Position numbers and translations under genes: made by a program. A stretch of 36,011 nt of DNA, taken from assembly GCA_016196545.1 (NCBI GenBank), contig JACPXM010000004.1:1-36011 (forward strand), given 5' to 3'. The notes under the pieces were generated by a model. It did not search any database, had not been told where the DNA came from, and saw nothing but the letters and a program-made list of their open reading frames with translations. Origin of the DNA: Candidatus Omnitrophota bacterium. Its GTDB lineage: Bacteria; Omnitrophota; Omnitrophia; Omnitrophales; Aquincolibacteriaceae. Positions 9,439-19,412 of the stretch are shown one piece after another; the first letter of the stretch is position 1; the number at the start of each line of letters is the position of its first letter.

Positions 9439-12050
9439 TGATTCAATACGCACTTAAAAAGATTTTTGGGACACAGAACACGAGAATGCTTAACCGCATT
9501 TGGCCTCTCGTGCATCAAGTCAGTGCGCTGGAAGCCAAGACAGCGGCGTTTACAGACGGTGAACTTCGCTTAAAAACAGAGGAATTTAAAAAGCGTTTAA
9601 AAGACGGCCAGACCCTGGATCAAATTCTTCCTGAGGCCTTTGCGGTGGTTCGCGAGGCCTCCAAACGTACCACCAAGATGAGACATTTTGACGTCCAAAT
9701 CCTGGGCGGCATTGTGCTTCACATGGGAAAAATCGCGGAAATGTCGACAGGAGAGGGAAAGACGCTGGTGGCCACGCTCTCCATTTATTTAAACGCTCTC
9801 GAAGGCAAAGGCGTTCATCTCGTTACGGTGAATGATTATTTAGCGCGTCGTGACAGGAATTGGATGGGGCCCATTTATGAATTCTTGGGAATGTCGGTGG
9901 GGGTTGTTCAACACGATATGACCCAGGAGACCCGTCGCGCGGCTTATCACTCGGATATCACCTACGGCACCAACAATGAATTCGGTTTTGACTATTTACG
10001 GGACAATATGGTGCCGAGCCTGGAGCACCGCGTTCAGCGGCCGCTTCATTATGCCATTGTCGACGAAGTGGACTCTATTTTAATTGATGAAGCGCGTACC
10101 CCGCTTATTATTTCGGGCCCGGCGGAAGAGTCGACCGACAAATATTACAAAATTGACCGCATTATTCCTCATCTTCAAAAAGAAAAAGATTATAAACTCG
10201 ATGAAAAGGCCCACACCGTCACGTTGACGGAGGATGGCATCAAGCACTGCGAAGAGCTGCTTCATGTCGATAATCTTTATGAAAATACTCAAATTGATTT
10301 GATCCATCATATCAATCAGGCCCTGCGAGCCCATGTGCTTTTCAAACTCGATGAAGAGTATGTTGTTAAAGACGGCAAAGTGATTATAGTCGATGAATTC
10401 ACGGGACGCCTGATGCCGGGCCGGCGATTCTCGGACGGGCTCCATCAGGCGCTGGAAGCCAAAGAGGGTGTCCGCATAGAACGTGAAAATCAAACCCTTG
10501 CTACCATTACCTTTCAAAATTATTTTCGTATGTACAAGAAATTGGGCGGGATGACGGGAACCGCAGCTACGGAGGCTGTGGAATTCGAAAAAATTTACAA
10601 ACTGGGAGTCGTGATTGTTCCGACCAACAAAACTTGCGTTCGCCGGGACCCTTCGGATTGCATTTACCGGACGGAAAGGGAAAAATTCGAGGCCGTGGTT
10701 CAAGAAATCGTCAGAGAGCATAAGCAAGGACGTCCGGTGCTGGTCGGTACGGTTTCCATTGAAAAATCTGAACGCTTGTCCTCTATGCTCAAGCGCCAGA
10801 ATCTTCCCCATACAGTCCTCAATGCGAAATATCATGAAAAGGAAGCCGAAATTATTGCACTGGCCGGCCAAGAGGCGGCCGTCACGATTGCGACAAATAT
10901 GGCGGGTCGAGGCACCGACATTGTGTTGGGTGACGGTGTCGCTAAAAAGGGGGGGCTTGCGGTGATTGGAACCGAACGCCATGAGGCGCGGCGCATCGAC
11001 AATCAGTTGCGCGGCCGCAGCGGTCGCCAGGGTGATCCGGGGTCTTCCAAATTTTTTATTTCCTTGGATGATGATTTGATGCGTATCTTTGGTTCCGACC
11101 GCATCGCCGGCATCATGCAAAAACTTGGCATGCAAGAAGGCGAAGAGATTCAGCATCCCTTGGTGAGCCGAGCCATTGAAACGGCCCAAAAACGTGTCGA
11201 GACGCGCAATTTCGAAATCCGCAAACATCTTCTTGAATATGACGACGTTATGAATCGCCAGCGCGAGATTATTTATGCGGAACGCGATCGTATGCTGTTT
11301 GGCGAAAAAATTGAGGAACATGTTTTTGAGATGATTGAAGATGTGATCGAAGGATTGCTCGGAACTTATATTCATCCGGATATGCGTGAAGAGGATAAAA
11401 ATCCGGAGGGTCTGGCCGAGGCCTTAAGGCTCAAATTCGGGACGGTTTTTAAAAAGGAGGTGGAAGAAAGCGGAACAAATCTCGATGACGCGCGCGATAA
11501 TATTTTAAAGAAAATAAAAGAGCATTACGAAGAGCGCCGCCGCGCGTTTACCGACGAAAAACTTCACTTCCTGGAGCGTTATATTCTCCTACAAATCATT
11601 GATGCTAAATGGAAAGATCACCTTTATTCGCTGGACAGCTTAAAGGAAGGTATTGGGCTTCGCGCCTATGGGCAAAAGGATCCTCTTGTGGAGTATAAAA
11701 GAGAGGCCTTTCATTTGTTTGATTCAATGGTGCAAGGGATTAAAGACGAAACCGTGGAAATGATGTTTCGTGTTCAGGTGGTGCGCGAGCAGGAGCCGCT
11801 TAAAAGCACCCCCGTTCCTCAAGCACAATTTTTGCATCCGCAGTCCGAAAGCCTTTCCGATTCGGTATCGCGGATTCGTACGACCGACTCTCCGTCCCCG
11901 GTGGGATTATTACATCCTAACGCTGAAAATGATGAAGCCCCACCCTCGTCCTCGATTCATCATTCCGGTTCAAAAGTGGGACGCAACGATCCCTGTCCTT
12001 GCGGTAGCGGGAAAAAATATAAAAAATGTCACGGCACGAATGAATCGTGA
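9438..12050 (+). CDS. secA: preprotein translocase ATPase SecA
   Basis: [48 protein letters not shown]-terminal SEC-C zinc motif [20 protein letters not shown]; 1-nt overlap with the prfB stop. Confidence 0.97.
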   Translation: MIQYALKKIFGTQNTRMLNRIWPLVHQVSALEAKTAAFTDGELRLKTEEFKKRLKDGQTLDQILPEAFAVVREASKRTTKMRHFDVQILGGIVLHMGKIAEMSTGEGKTLVATLSIYLNALEGKGVHLVTVNDYLARRDRNWMGPIYEFLGMSVGVVQHDMTQETRRAAYHSDITYGTNNEFGFDYLRDNMVPSLEHRVQRPLHYAIVDEVDSILIDEARTPLIISGPAEESTDKYYKIDRIIPHLQKEKDYKLDEKAHTVTLTEDGIKHCEELLHVDNLYENTQIDLIHHINQALRAHVLFKLDEEYVVKDGKVIIVDEFTGRLMPGRRFSDGLHQALEAKEGVRIERENQTLATITFQNYFRMYKKLGGMTGTAATEAVEFEKIYKLGVVIVPTNKTCVRRDPSDCIYRTEREKFEAVVQEIVREHKQGRPVLVGTVSIEKSERLSSMLKRQNLPHTVLNAKYHEKEAEIIALAGQEAAVTIATNMAGRGTDIVLGDGVAKKGGLAVIGTERHEARRIDNQLRGRSGRQGDPGSSKFFISLDDDLMRIFGSDRIAGIMQKLGMQEGEEIQHPLVSRAIETAQKRVETRNFEIRKHLLEYDDVMNRQREIIYAERDRMLFGEKIEEHVFEMIEDVIEGLLGTYIHPDMREEDKNPEGLAEALRLKFGTVFKKEVEESGTNLDDARDNILKKIKEHYEERRRAFTDEKLHFLERYILLQIIDAKWKDHLYSLDSLKEGIGLRAYGQKDPLVEYKREAFHLFDSMVQGIKDETVEMMFRVQVVREQEPLKSTPVPQAQFLHPQSESLSDSVSRIRTTDSPSPVGLLHPNAENDEAPPSSSIHHSGSKVGRNDPCPCGSGKKYKKCHGTNES

Positions 12051-13618
12051 AGGTCCACGACTTTAGTGTTCGCCCCCCAGTTTTAGCGCTTATTTCTGGC
12101 GTTCTGCTCACCTTGAGTTTTCCCGATGTTTCCTGGGGATTTTTGGCTTGGATTGCCCTTATTCCGCTTCTTGGGGCCCTTCATTACGCAAAATCAGTTT
12201 TTGAATCCATGAAGCTGGGTTTTATCACGGGATTTGTTTTTTTTGCGGTTTCTCTTCATTGGCTGACCCAGGTCACGGTGTTCGGCTGGATCTTTTTGAT
12301 TTTGCTGGAGACGTGTTCTCTAGTCTTATTTGCCGTGCTGGTTTATCAGGGGAGGGCCATTTCCTATTCCATTTTGAAGCTCCTCTGGATTTCCTCGGCC
12401 TGGACTTTGGCAGAGCTCGTCCGTTCTGAAATTCCCATTTTTGGATTTGGCTGGAATTTGCTGGCCTATTCGCAAGCCGATTATCTTTGGGTAATTCAGG
12501 CGGCGAATACGATTGGCGCTTACGGTCTCGGGTTTGTCATTGTATTTGTGAATGCTTGCGGGTTTGAAGGGGGCCGGAAATTGGCAAATCAAAAGGTACA
12601 AGGTTCCTTTGTCCTCCAAAAAAACTATGTCCCTTTTGGGTTTTTAATTTTAGTTTTGGGACTTTTGGCGGGACACGGATTTTTTTATCTTCATCAAAAC
12701 TCGAATCCCCGTCGCGAAGTCCGCATTTCCGTGATTCAAGGCAATATTCCTCAAGTGATTAAATGGGAACCTGCAGCACAAGATCCCATTGTTGAACTTT
12801 ATTCGCAACTGACTCGGCTAGCGGTTTTAGAAGGACCAGAAATTATTTTTTGGCCGGAAGCCGCCTTCCCGGGATATTTTAATCGGGACTTGCGCCGCGA
12901 AAAAATCCTGGAAATGATAAGAGGCACGTCAATCCCCTTGGTTTTGGGGAGCCCTCATTTGGAAGATAATTTAAGGGCTTATAACAGTGCATATTTAATC
13001 GGGGCGGACGGTGAGATGAAAAACAGATACGATAAACGCTATCTGGTCCCGTTTGGGGAATACATTCCTTTAAAACCTCTCTTTGGATGGTTGAGTCCTA
13101 TTGCCGAAAGCCTCGGCGTGAGCGATTTTTACGAAGGGGATGAAGCCACGATTTTTTCGGTTCTAAACGACGATTTCAAATTTTCCACACTGATTTGCTT
13201 TGAAGATATTTTTCCCTCGCTTTCCCGCTCGTTTACGCAAGCCGGGGCCCATCTCTTGGGCGTTCTCACCAACGACGCCTGGTTTGGGAAAACCGCAGCG
13301 CCTTATCAACATCTTCAAGCTTCAATTTTCCGGGCCGTGGAAAATGGAGTTCCCATCGTGCGTGCAGCCAATACGGGAGTCTCCGCATTTATTTCTCCGA
13401 AAGGTGAAGTTTTGGTGCGGATTGAAAATCAGAAAGGGGAAAGTATTTTTATCTCAGGCCACAAGACGATGAATATCCCCTTTGAGGATAATCCCCGAAA
13501 AACTTTGTATCAACAAGGGGGATGGATTTTCCCATACGTTGCGTTGATAGGATTTGTTATAATGTTTTTTGCAATGGGACCCCAGACTCGAGACTTAAAG
13601 AAAAGCAAAAGAAAATAA
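12047..13618 (+). CDS. lnt: apolipoprotein N-acyltransferase
   Basis: N-terminal TM segments plus nitrilase-like domain ([82 protein letters not shown]). GTG start. Confidence 0.93.
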   Translation: MKVHDFSVRPPVLALISGVLLTLSFPDVSWGFLAWIALIPLLGALHYAKSVFESMKLGFITGFVFFAVSLHWLTQVTVFGWIFLILLETCSLVLFAVLVYQGRAISYSILKLLWISSAWTLAELVRSEIPIFGFGWNLLAYSQADYLWVIQAANTIGAYGLGFVIVFVNACGFEGGRKLANQKVQGSFVLQKNYVPFGFLILVLGLLAGHGFFYLHQNSNPRREVRISVIQGNIPQVIKWEPAAQDPIVELYSQLTRLAVLEGPEIIFWPEAAFPGYFNRDLRREKILEMIRGTSIPLVLGSPHLEDNLRAYNSAYLIGADGEMKNRYDKRYLVPFGEYIPLKPLFGWLSPIAESLGVSDFYEGDEATIFSVLNDDFKFSTLICFEDIFPSLSRSFTQAGAHLLGVLTNDAWFGKTAAPYQHLQASIFRAVENGVPIVRAANTGVSAFISPKGEVLVRIENQKGESIFISGHKTMNIPFEDNPRKTLYQQGGWIFPYVALIGFVIMFFAMGPQTRDLKKSKRK

Positions 13619-13641
13619 ATTTTACGAATGGCTAGAATTTA

Positions 13642-13845
13642 ATGAAGCCGCATCGGTTTCTCTATTTCATAATTCCAGTGTCTTGCGTCTTGAGTCTGAT
13701 ATCTTTTTTTTCCAGTTGTATCCGTCTTGTCGGCACTGCGGGTTACACCAAATACAGAGCTGAAGACGAAGCGCCCGTGACAAAGTCCGCAACTTTCGAT
13801 ACTCAAAATTATGTTCCCGGAGCAAAAACGGATGACCACTCTTAA
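13642..13845 (+). CDS. small secreted or lipoprotein-like hypothetical protein
   Basis: 67-aa ORF with basic N-terminus and hydrophobic stretch ending in FFSSC; fits between lnt and the reductase gene. Lipobox is poor. Confidence 0.4.
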   Translation: MKPHRFLYFIIPVSCVLSLISFFSSCIRLVGTAGYTKYRAEDEAPVTKSATFDTQNYVPGAKTDDHS

Positions 13846-13859
13846 AAAAGGAAGGGACA

Positions 13860-14972
13860 ATGATTAAAGGCTTTGCGACTCCTGAAGGAACCGCCGCTTA
13901 TAAATCTCGATTTACCCATCTTGCCGAGGGCCATTTTCGCCAGAGGCAAGGACTTTGGTTTTCATCCATTGGTTGTGGCAGTTATTTGGGCGAGTTGGAC
14001 AAAGAAACCGATCGGGGTTATGAAGCCTCTTTGAAAGAGGCCCTGCTTTGCGGTATCAATGTGGTCGATACCGCAATTAATTACCGTGCCCAGCGAAGTG
14101 AACGCGCCTTTGGACGGGCGCTGACGGAATTAGTTCAGGACGGAAAAGTAAAGCGGGAAGAAGTCATTATTTGCACCAAGGGCGGTTTTATTCCCTATGA
14201 CGGAGAATATCCCGAAGATCCGGCGGCTTATCTTCAAGAGGCTTTTTTAAATCCAGGCCTATTAAAACCACACGATATTGTGGCAGGTTGTCATGCCATG
14301 ACCCCTGCTTATATCGAAAATCAAATCGAACAAAGTTTGCGCAACTTAAATCTTGAAACCATTGATATCTATTATTTGCATAATCCCGAAACCCAGCTTT
14401 CTGAAATTGACCGCACAGATTTTCACCGCCGGCTTCGTGAGGTCTTTGAACTCCTTGAAATGAAAGTGAAGCAAGGCGTGATTCGCATGTATGGAACCGC
14501 GACTTGGACGGGTTATCGGGTGGGCCACGACGCCAAGGATTTTCTAGATCTTGAAGATATTTTGATTGCGGCGCGGGAGGATGTCGGGGCCCATCATCAC
14601 TTTCAAGCCCTTCAATTGCCCTACAATTTAGCCATGCCAGAAGCTTGGATTTTGCCTAACCAGCATTATGGAGGCCATCACCTTCCGCTTTTTCAGTTGG
14701 CCGAAAAATCGAAGATGGTGGTCGTGGGAAGCGCTTCGCTGCTTCAAGCCCGCTTGATCCATCATTTCCCTGAATTTCTAAATTCTTATTTCCCCGGCCT
14801 TCTGAAACCCTCCCAGCGCAGCCTTCAGTTTGCTCGCTCGGGCCCTGGCCTTACCACAGCCCTTGTGGGCATGAAAACTAAGGCTCATGTCCTGGAAAAT
14901 ATCGAAACCGCCAAAGTCCCGCTGCTTAAGGAAGAAGATTTGGTTTTGATGTTTCAAAAGAAGGAACGCTGA
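13860..14972 (+). CDS. aldo/keto reductase family protein
   Basis: SIGCGSYLGELD, VVDTAINYRAQRSERAFGRAL, EVIICTKGG, IDIYYLHNPE; AKR-type layout. Confidence 0.85.
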   Translation: MIKGFATPEGTAAYKSRFTHLAEGHFRQRQGLWFSSIGCGSYLGELDKETDRGYEASLKEALLCGINVVDTAINYRAQRSERAFGRALTELVQDGKVKREEVIICTKGGFIPYDGEYPEDPAAYLQEAFLNPGLLKPHDIVAGCHAMTPAYIENQIEQSLRNLNLETIDIYYLHNPETQLSEIDRTDFHRRLREVFELLEMKVKQGVIRMYGTATWTGYRVGHDAKDFLDLEDILIAAREDVGAHHHFQALQLPYNLAMPEAWILPNQHYGGHHLPLFQLAEKSKMVVVGSASLLQARLIHHFPEFLNSYFPGLLKPSQRSLQFARSGPGLTTALVGMKTKAHVLENIETAKVPLLKEEDLVLMFQKKER

Positions 14973-14983
14973 AGGAATTCGAA

Positions 14984-15742
14984 TTAAATAAGAGAGAGGC
15001 CGCCATCGGCCACTATGGTTTGGCCGACAATCCATTCGCTTTCGGGGGAGGCGAGAAAGCCGACCACTTTGGCGATATCTTCCGGTTTGCCAATGCGTCC
15101 TGCCGGCGTTCGCTTTACAACTTCATTTTTAAAGGATTCGTATTGAGGGAATGACTTGACGGCGTCGGTTTCCACAAGGCCACCCGAAACGCAATTGACG
15201 CGAATTTTTTTAGAGGCAAGCTCCACCGCGAGATAGCGGACTAGGGTTTCAAGCGCGGCTTTGGAAATTCCGATGGCGCCATAATCCGGGATAAAGCGCC
15301 TTGCCCCGAGGCTGGAAATGGTCATCATGCTCCCTCCTCCTCGTTGCTCCATGGAAGGCAGGGCCTTTTGGGCGAGTAAGTAAAAGGCCTTCGTATTCAC
15401 ATCCATCGAAAGGTCCCACTGATTGATTTTGAGTTTGTGAACAGGTTTGAATGCTCCAATGGCCGCATTGTGAACCAAAATATCAACTCCTCCGAAAATC
15501 GAAATCGTGGCCATTACCAAATCATCAATGATTTTGGGATCTCCGACATTGCCTTGAAAAAGAGATGCTTTTCGGCCCAGAGATTCCACCTCATTTTTTG
15601 CCGACAAAGCGGCCTCCTCATTACGGGCAAAATTGACCATAATATCCGCTCCGCGGGAGGCGAGTTCAAGCGCAATGGCGCGTCCGATGCCCCGAGAAGC
15701 CCCGGTAATGAGGGCGATTTTACCCGATAAGAGTTTTGTCAT
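14984..15742 (-). CDS. SDR oxidoreductase, FabL-type enoyl-ACP reductase-like
   Basis: Rossmann TGASRGIG; SSLGARRFIPDYGAIGISKAALETLVRYLAVEL with YX6K spacing; VSGGLVETDAVKSFPQYE; RTPAGR; GQTIVADGGLSLI. ATG at 15742 (MTKLLSGKIALITGAS) preferred. Confidence 0.8.
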   Translation of the reverse strand: MTKLLSGKIALITGASRGIGRAIALELASRGADIMVNFARNEEAALSAKNEVESLGRKASLFQGNVGDPKIIDDLVMATISIFGGVDILVHNAAIGAFKPVHKLKINQWDLSMDVNTKAFYLLAQKALPSMEQRGGGSMMTISSLGARRFIPDYGAIGISKAALETLVRYLAVELASKKIRVNCVSGGLVETDAVKSFPQYESFKNEVVKRTPAGRIGKPEDIAKVVGFLASPESEWIVGQTIVADGGLSLI

Positions 15743-15810
15743 GGCCAAGAGAATATTCAGCTTAGACTGAAAATGCAAACAAAAAGATTCTTTATCCTTC
15801 TGTGGAGGCT

Positions 15811-15820
15811 ATGTTATAAT
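15811..15820 (+). promoter_or_regulatory. extended -10 promoter for the FAS/PKS-like operon
   Basis: TGT-TATAAT (TATAAT at 15815-15820) in the divergent intergenic region; weak -35. Confidence 0.5.
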
Positions 15821-15822
15821 CC

Positions 15823-16470
15823 GTGCCTCAACTTAAGGACTCACCGGGGGTTGTGAATTCCATTAAGGTTTTGATTCGAAATGCACAGCGCCGATGGCTG
15901 GACACCCTTGTGGCCCGGTTTCCCAAGCTTGGTTTGGATCAAAGGGCTGAGTATTTCGTTTCGCTTTTTGAAAAGGATTTGCCTTCGCGGTCCCGTGTTT
16001 TGGATATCGGGGGAGGATGGGGATTTTATTCGGAACCCCTGAGGCGCCGAGGTCATTGGCCTACGGTGCTGGATGTCGTAAAGCCGGGGATTCAAAAAAG
16101 CCCGCTTGTCATTTATGACGGTAAGCGAATCCCATTTCCGGATAAGAGTTTCGATGTCAGCTTATTCGTTACGGTGCTCCATCATGTGCCGGATCCTGAA
16201 GCGCTGTTGAACGAAGCTTCCCGTGTCACGCGCAAACAAGTCATATTGATTGAAGATATTTATCGGCACGGGTTGGGGCGTTTTTGGACAGAATGGCGCG
16301 ACCGGTTTTATAATTTTGAGTTCATCGGGCATCCGGCGAATTTTAGAAAGTCCGAGAATTGGATTCAAACCGCTGAACGTCGAGGTTGGCGCCTTATCCG
16401 CCAACACAAAGTTTACACTTGGCTGAGTGGCCTGCGGATTTGGAACGGAGTTTTTATCTTTGAGGTCTAA
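15823..16470 (+). CDS. class I SAM-dependent methyltransferase
   Basis: RVLDIGGGWGFYSEPLRRRGH and DKSFDVSLFVTVLHHVPDPEALLNEASRVT, methyltransferase-11-like. Start uncertain (GTG 15823 or GTG 15853). Confidence 0.85.
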   Translation: MPQLKDSPGVVNSIKVLIRNAQRRWLDTLVARFPKLGLDQRAEYFVSLFEKDLPSRSRVLDIGGGWGFYSEPLRRRGHWPTVLDVVKPGIQKSPLVIYDGKRIPFPDKSFDVSLFVTVLHHVPDPEALLNEASRVTRKQVILIEDIYRHGLGRFWTEWRDRFYNFEFIGHPANFRKSENWIQTAERRGWRLIRQHKVYTWLSGLRIWNGVFIFEV

Positions 16471-16476
16471 GGGGTT

Positions 16477-16887
16477 ATGAGACACGGTTGGAATATCGAA
16501 AAGGTTTTCTGGGCCAAAAAGGGGAAGGGCATTTCCGCCGCAGGCCAAATTCCTCCCGATGAAGAATTCTTTCAGGATCATTTTCCCGGATTTCCCGTGC
16601 TTCCGGGTGTCCTTGCGATTGAAATGCTCCGTCAAAGTGCCGAACTTTATTTTGAGATTACCGAGCCCGGCCACCGCCGCCAGTTATCCCTGAAAAAAAT
16701 TAAATCTGCAAAATTTTCTCATTATTTAAAGCCGGGGGATGCCTGGCAAAGCGAATTGGAGTTGATTTCAGAAGAGGAAGGAAAATCCGTTTGGAACGGG
16801 CGTGTTTTACATCAGGGCCGTCCCGCGATGGCGGCTGCCTTCGAACTTACGGTGGCGACGATTCCAGAATCCGCACTTGTTTCCTAA
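16477..16887 (+). CDS. FabZ-like hotdog 3-hydroxyacyl-ACP dehydratase (DH1)
   Basis: FFQDHFPGFPVLPGVLAIEMLRQSAELYF; His and Glu of the FabZ motif present. Confidence 0.85.
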   Translation: MRHGWNIEKVFWAKKGKGISAAGQIPPDEEFFQDHFPGFPVLPGVLAIEMLRQSAELYFEITEPGHRRQLSLKKIKSAKFSHYLKPGDAWQSELELISEEEGKSVWNGRVLHQGRPAMAAAFELTVATIPESALVS

Positions 16888-16902
16888 GGAGGAAAATGCG
16901 CT

Positions 16903-17295
16903 ATGCAGGATGAAATTTTTCAAAAGATTCAGTATATTTTAGCAGCGGCATTGGGGGTCGAGCGAAACGAGATTCATCCCGAATCCTCGCTGACGCGTGA
17001 CCTCGGTGCTGAATCCATCGATTTTATTGATATTATCTTCCGTCTTGAAAAAACATTCGACATTAAAATTCCCAGCGGTGAATTGTTTCCGGCAAACCTT
17101 TTGAATGATGACCGGTTTGTGAAAGAAGGAAAGGTGACAGCCCTGGGTCTTGACGAGCTCCGCGTCAGGGTGCCTTATCTGGACGTTGATACGTTTTCCA
17201 AAGACCCTCAAATTCATAAACTTTCGGAATTTTTTACGGTTCAGATGATTATTGCATATGTCCAGGACCGTCTTGCAAAAGCCAGTAAAGTTTAA
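16903..17295 (+). CDS. acyl carrier protein with internal insertion
   Basis: LTRDLGAESIDFIDIIFRLEKTFDIKI with phosphopantetheine Ser38 (codon 17014-17016); C-terminal helix FFTVQMIIAYVQDRLA; RBS-like AAGGAGG upstream. Confidence 0.88.
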   Translation: MQDEIFQKIQYILAAALGVERNEIHPESSLTRDLGAESIDFIDIIFRLEKTFDIKIPSGELFPANLLNDDRFVKEGKVTALGLDELRVRVPYLDVDTFSKDPQIHKLSEFFTVQMIIAYVQDRLAKASKV

Positions 17296-17300
17296 AGCCC

Positions 17301-17687
17301 GTGCCCCGAAATAAAGGGAAGCTTCTCGGCATTGGCATCGACCTCATTGCGATTTCCCGCGCCCGGGATTTTCTTTCAAGTCATCGGGATTTTATTTATC
17401 AACGTTTTTTATCGCGCCAAGAAGCGCAAAGACTGGGTTGTGCCCGCAAGCTTACTCCTTCCCTGTTTTCTAGAATGTTTTCTGCGAAAGAGGCCTATTT
17501 TAAATCCTTAAATGAGAAATGGCTGGGTCTTGGAGGATTTCGATCCATCGAAGTTAGGTTCTTGCCGGGAGATCGATTTCGAGTAAAATCTAACCTCTGG
17601 CCGATTTGCAGGCGATCTGTTGCAGAAGGCGCTTTTTTTTACGCTTCTGGACTTGTGGGTGCTCAAGTCTGTTTATGGAGATCCTGA
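17301..17687 (+). CDS. acpS: holo-ACP synthase, AcpS-type phosphopantetheinyl transferase
   Basis: LGIGIDLIAISRARDFL and FSRMFSAKEAYFKSLNEKWLGLGGFRSIEV; GTG start. Confidence 0.85.
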   Translation: MPRNKGKLLGIGIDLIAISRARDFLSSHRDFIYQRFLSRQEAQRLGCARKLTPSLFSRMFSAKEAYFKSLNEKWLGLGGFRSIEVRFLPGDRFRVKSNLWPICRRSVAEGAFFYASGLVGAQVCLWRS

Positions 17688-17694
17688 TCCTACG

Positions 17695-18126
17695 ATGCGA
17701 TGGCTTTTATTGGATGAAGTGGTTGAAATCATAAAGGGTAAAAAAGCGCGGGCGCGAAGCCACCTTTCAAACTCTGCTTTCAGCCCTGAAGTTCTCATGA
17801 TTGAAATGATGGCGCAAACTGCAGGACTTTTGTTCGGGGCCGAGTCGAATTTCCGCGAGGATTTAATTTTCGCTAAAATTGAATCGATGGAATTCAAGCC
17901 GCCCTTTCCTTACGGTGATGAATTATCAATTTATGCCGAGTCCTCAGAAATACGTCCAGAAGGTGGCTGGCTAAACACTTCCATTTATTGCCAGAACGAC
18001 TGTCTCGGACAGGGAAGAATCCTTCTCATGAATGTGGGGCGCCTTTTATCCGGTCACCCCGAGCCCCTCACATTTCACGCGGGGTTTATGGACCATTTTA
18101 AAGTCAAAGAGAAATTGCATTCATGA
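17695..18126 (+). CDS. hotdog dehydratase-like protein (DH2), divergent FabZ/FabA-type
   Basis: ARSHLSNSAFSPEVLMIEMMAQTAGLLFG aligns without gaps to HFPGxPVxPGVLxIExMAQ; His and Glu retained. Start at 17695 (MRWLLLDEV), since the listed start lies inside acpS. Confidence 0.75.
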   Translation: MRWLLLDEVVEIIKGKKARARSHLSNSAFSPEVLMIEMMAQTAGLLFGAESNFREDLIFAKIESMEFKPPFPYGDELSIYAESSEIRPEGGWLNTSIYCQNDCLGQGRILLMNVGRLLSGHPEPLTFHAGFMDHFKVKEKLHS

Positions 18127-19412
18127 AACAACGAATCGCGATAACGGGTATGGGTTTGATCACCTCGTGCGGGCTGGGCGTCGAGCCCTATTGGGAAGCC
18201 GTGAGCCGCGGGTTGTCCTACCTTGGTTATTTTTCAGATCCTTCTTATCAAAATTCCCCGGTTCGCATTGGCGGCCAGATCCGAGATTTTAACCCGATTG
18301 CGTTTGTAAAATCCCGAAAATCCCTAAAATTAATGTCCCGTGAAATACAGTTGGCCGTTGCTGCGAGTCAGCTTGCGGTTCAGGATTCCGGCCTTGATTT
18401 ATCTCAGGTGAACCGCGACCGGTTTGGAATTTCCATTGGGACCGGAATCATCAATAGCGAGCTGGATGAAGTCGGTTTGGGTATAAAAAATGGTTTGACG
18501 GACGAGGGGGAGTTTTGTTTTCAAAAATTCGGGCAAAGCGGTATCCGCTCGCTCTATCCTCTTTGGCTTTTAAAATATCTTCCCAATATGCCAGCCTGCC
18601 ATATTTCTATCGCGCATGGACTGCGCGGGCCCAGTAATACCATTACGACCTCTTCGGCAGCCGGGACCCAGGCTATCGGTGAAGCCTGCCGCATTATTGA
18701 GCGCGGTGACGCGGATTTAATGCTTTGCGGCGGCACAGATTCAAAAATCAACGCCATGGGACTGGCGAGATTTAATTCGCTTGGGCTTTTGTCCTTTCAT
18801 AATCATATTCCGCAAAAGGCCTATTGTCCTTTTGACAGGTGCCATGATGGAATCATTTTGGGGGAAGGTGCGGGACTGCTCGTCTTGGAGGGTTGGGAGC
18901 ATGCCCGGCGCCGGAGTGCCCGCATTTACGCGGAGATCGTCGGTTACGGTTCCTCTTCGGATTTTAATTATGATCCGAAGCATCCTGAGGATTTTACGGG
19001 CAAAAGGCAGGCCATGATGGGTGCGCTTCAGGATGCGGCCATGGCTCCAAATGAAATTGGATTTTTGCTGGCGAATGGAAGCGGCATTCCTTTGGAAGAC
19101 ATCCAGGAATCGCATGCCATTCAATCGGTATTTCAATCCGCGCTGAGTGAGATTAAGGTAACGGGGGTAAAACCTATCACGGGCCATGTGGTGTATGGGG
19201 CGGGGGGGGTCGAACTCGCGGCCGGCATTATGGCCTTGCGGGAGGGCAGGGTACCGCCGCTTGCAAATCTGGATGTGCCCGATCCGGAATGTGATCTTCC
19301 CTTCGCAAAAAAGGCGGAAAGCTCTGAAGCGAAGTCTTTTTTATTTAATTCTTTCGGCTTTGGCGGACAAAATGCTGCCCTTGTCGTGGCGCAGACGGAT
19401 TCCCGTGATTGA
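18123..19412 (+). CDS. degenerate beta-ketoacyl synthase, CLF-like (KS1)
   Basis: KS fold motifs (ITGMGLITSCGLGVEPYW, GEGAGLLVLE, FNSFGFGGQNAALVV), but TSSAAG replaces TACxSG and LANGSG replaces NAHGTxT. Confidence 0.88.
   Translation: MKQRIAITGMGLITSCGLGVEPYWEAVSRGLSYLGYFSDPSYQNSPVRIGGQIRDFNPIAFVKSRKSLKLMSREIQLAVAASQLAVQDSGLDLSQVNRDRFGISIGTGIINSELDEVGLGIKNGLTDEGEFCFQKFGQSGIRSLYPLWLLKYLPNMPACHISIAHGLRGPSNTITTSSAAGTQAIGEACRIIERGDADLMLCGGTDSKINAMGLARFNSLGLLSFHNHIPQKAYCPFDRCHDGIILGEGAGLLVLEGWEHARRRSARIYAEIVGYGSSSDFNYDPKHPEDFTGKRQAMMGALQDAAMAPNEIGFLLANGSGIPLEDIQESHAIQSVFQSALSEIKVTGVKPITGHVVYGAGGVELAAGIMALREGRVPPLANLDVPDPECDLPFAKKAESSEAKSFLFNSFGFGGQNAALVVAQTDSRD

Noticed and set aside
10080-11375. 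431-aa minus-strand ORF opposite secA
   Set aside because: Long only because of codon usage in secA; the protein has no coherent domain and secA is unambiguous.
13551-13563. TGTTATAAT extended -10 inside the end of lnt
   Set aside because: No supporting -35 and lies in coding sequence; could drive 13642 but evidence is too weak to list.
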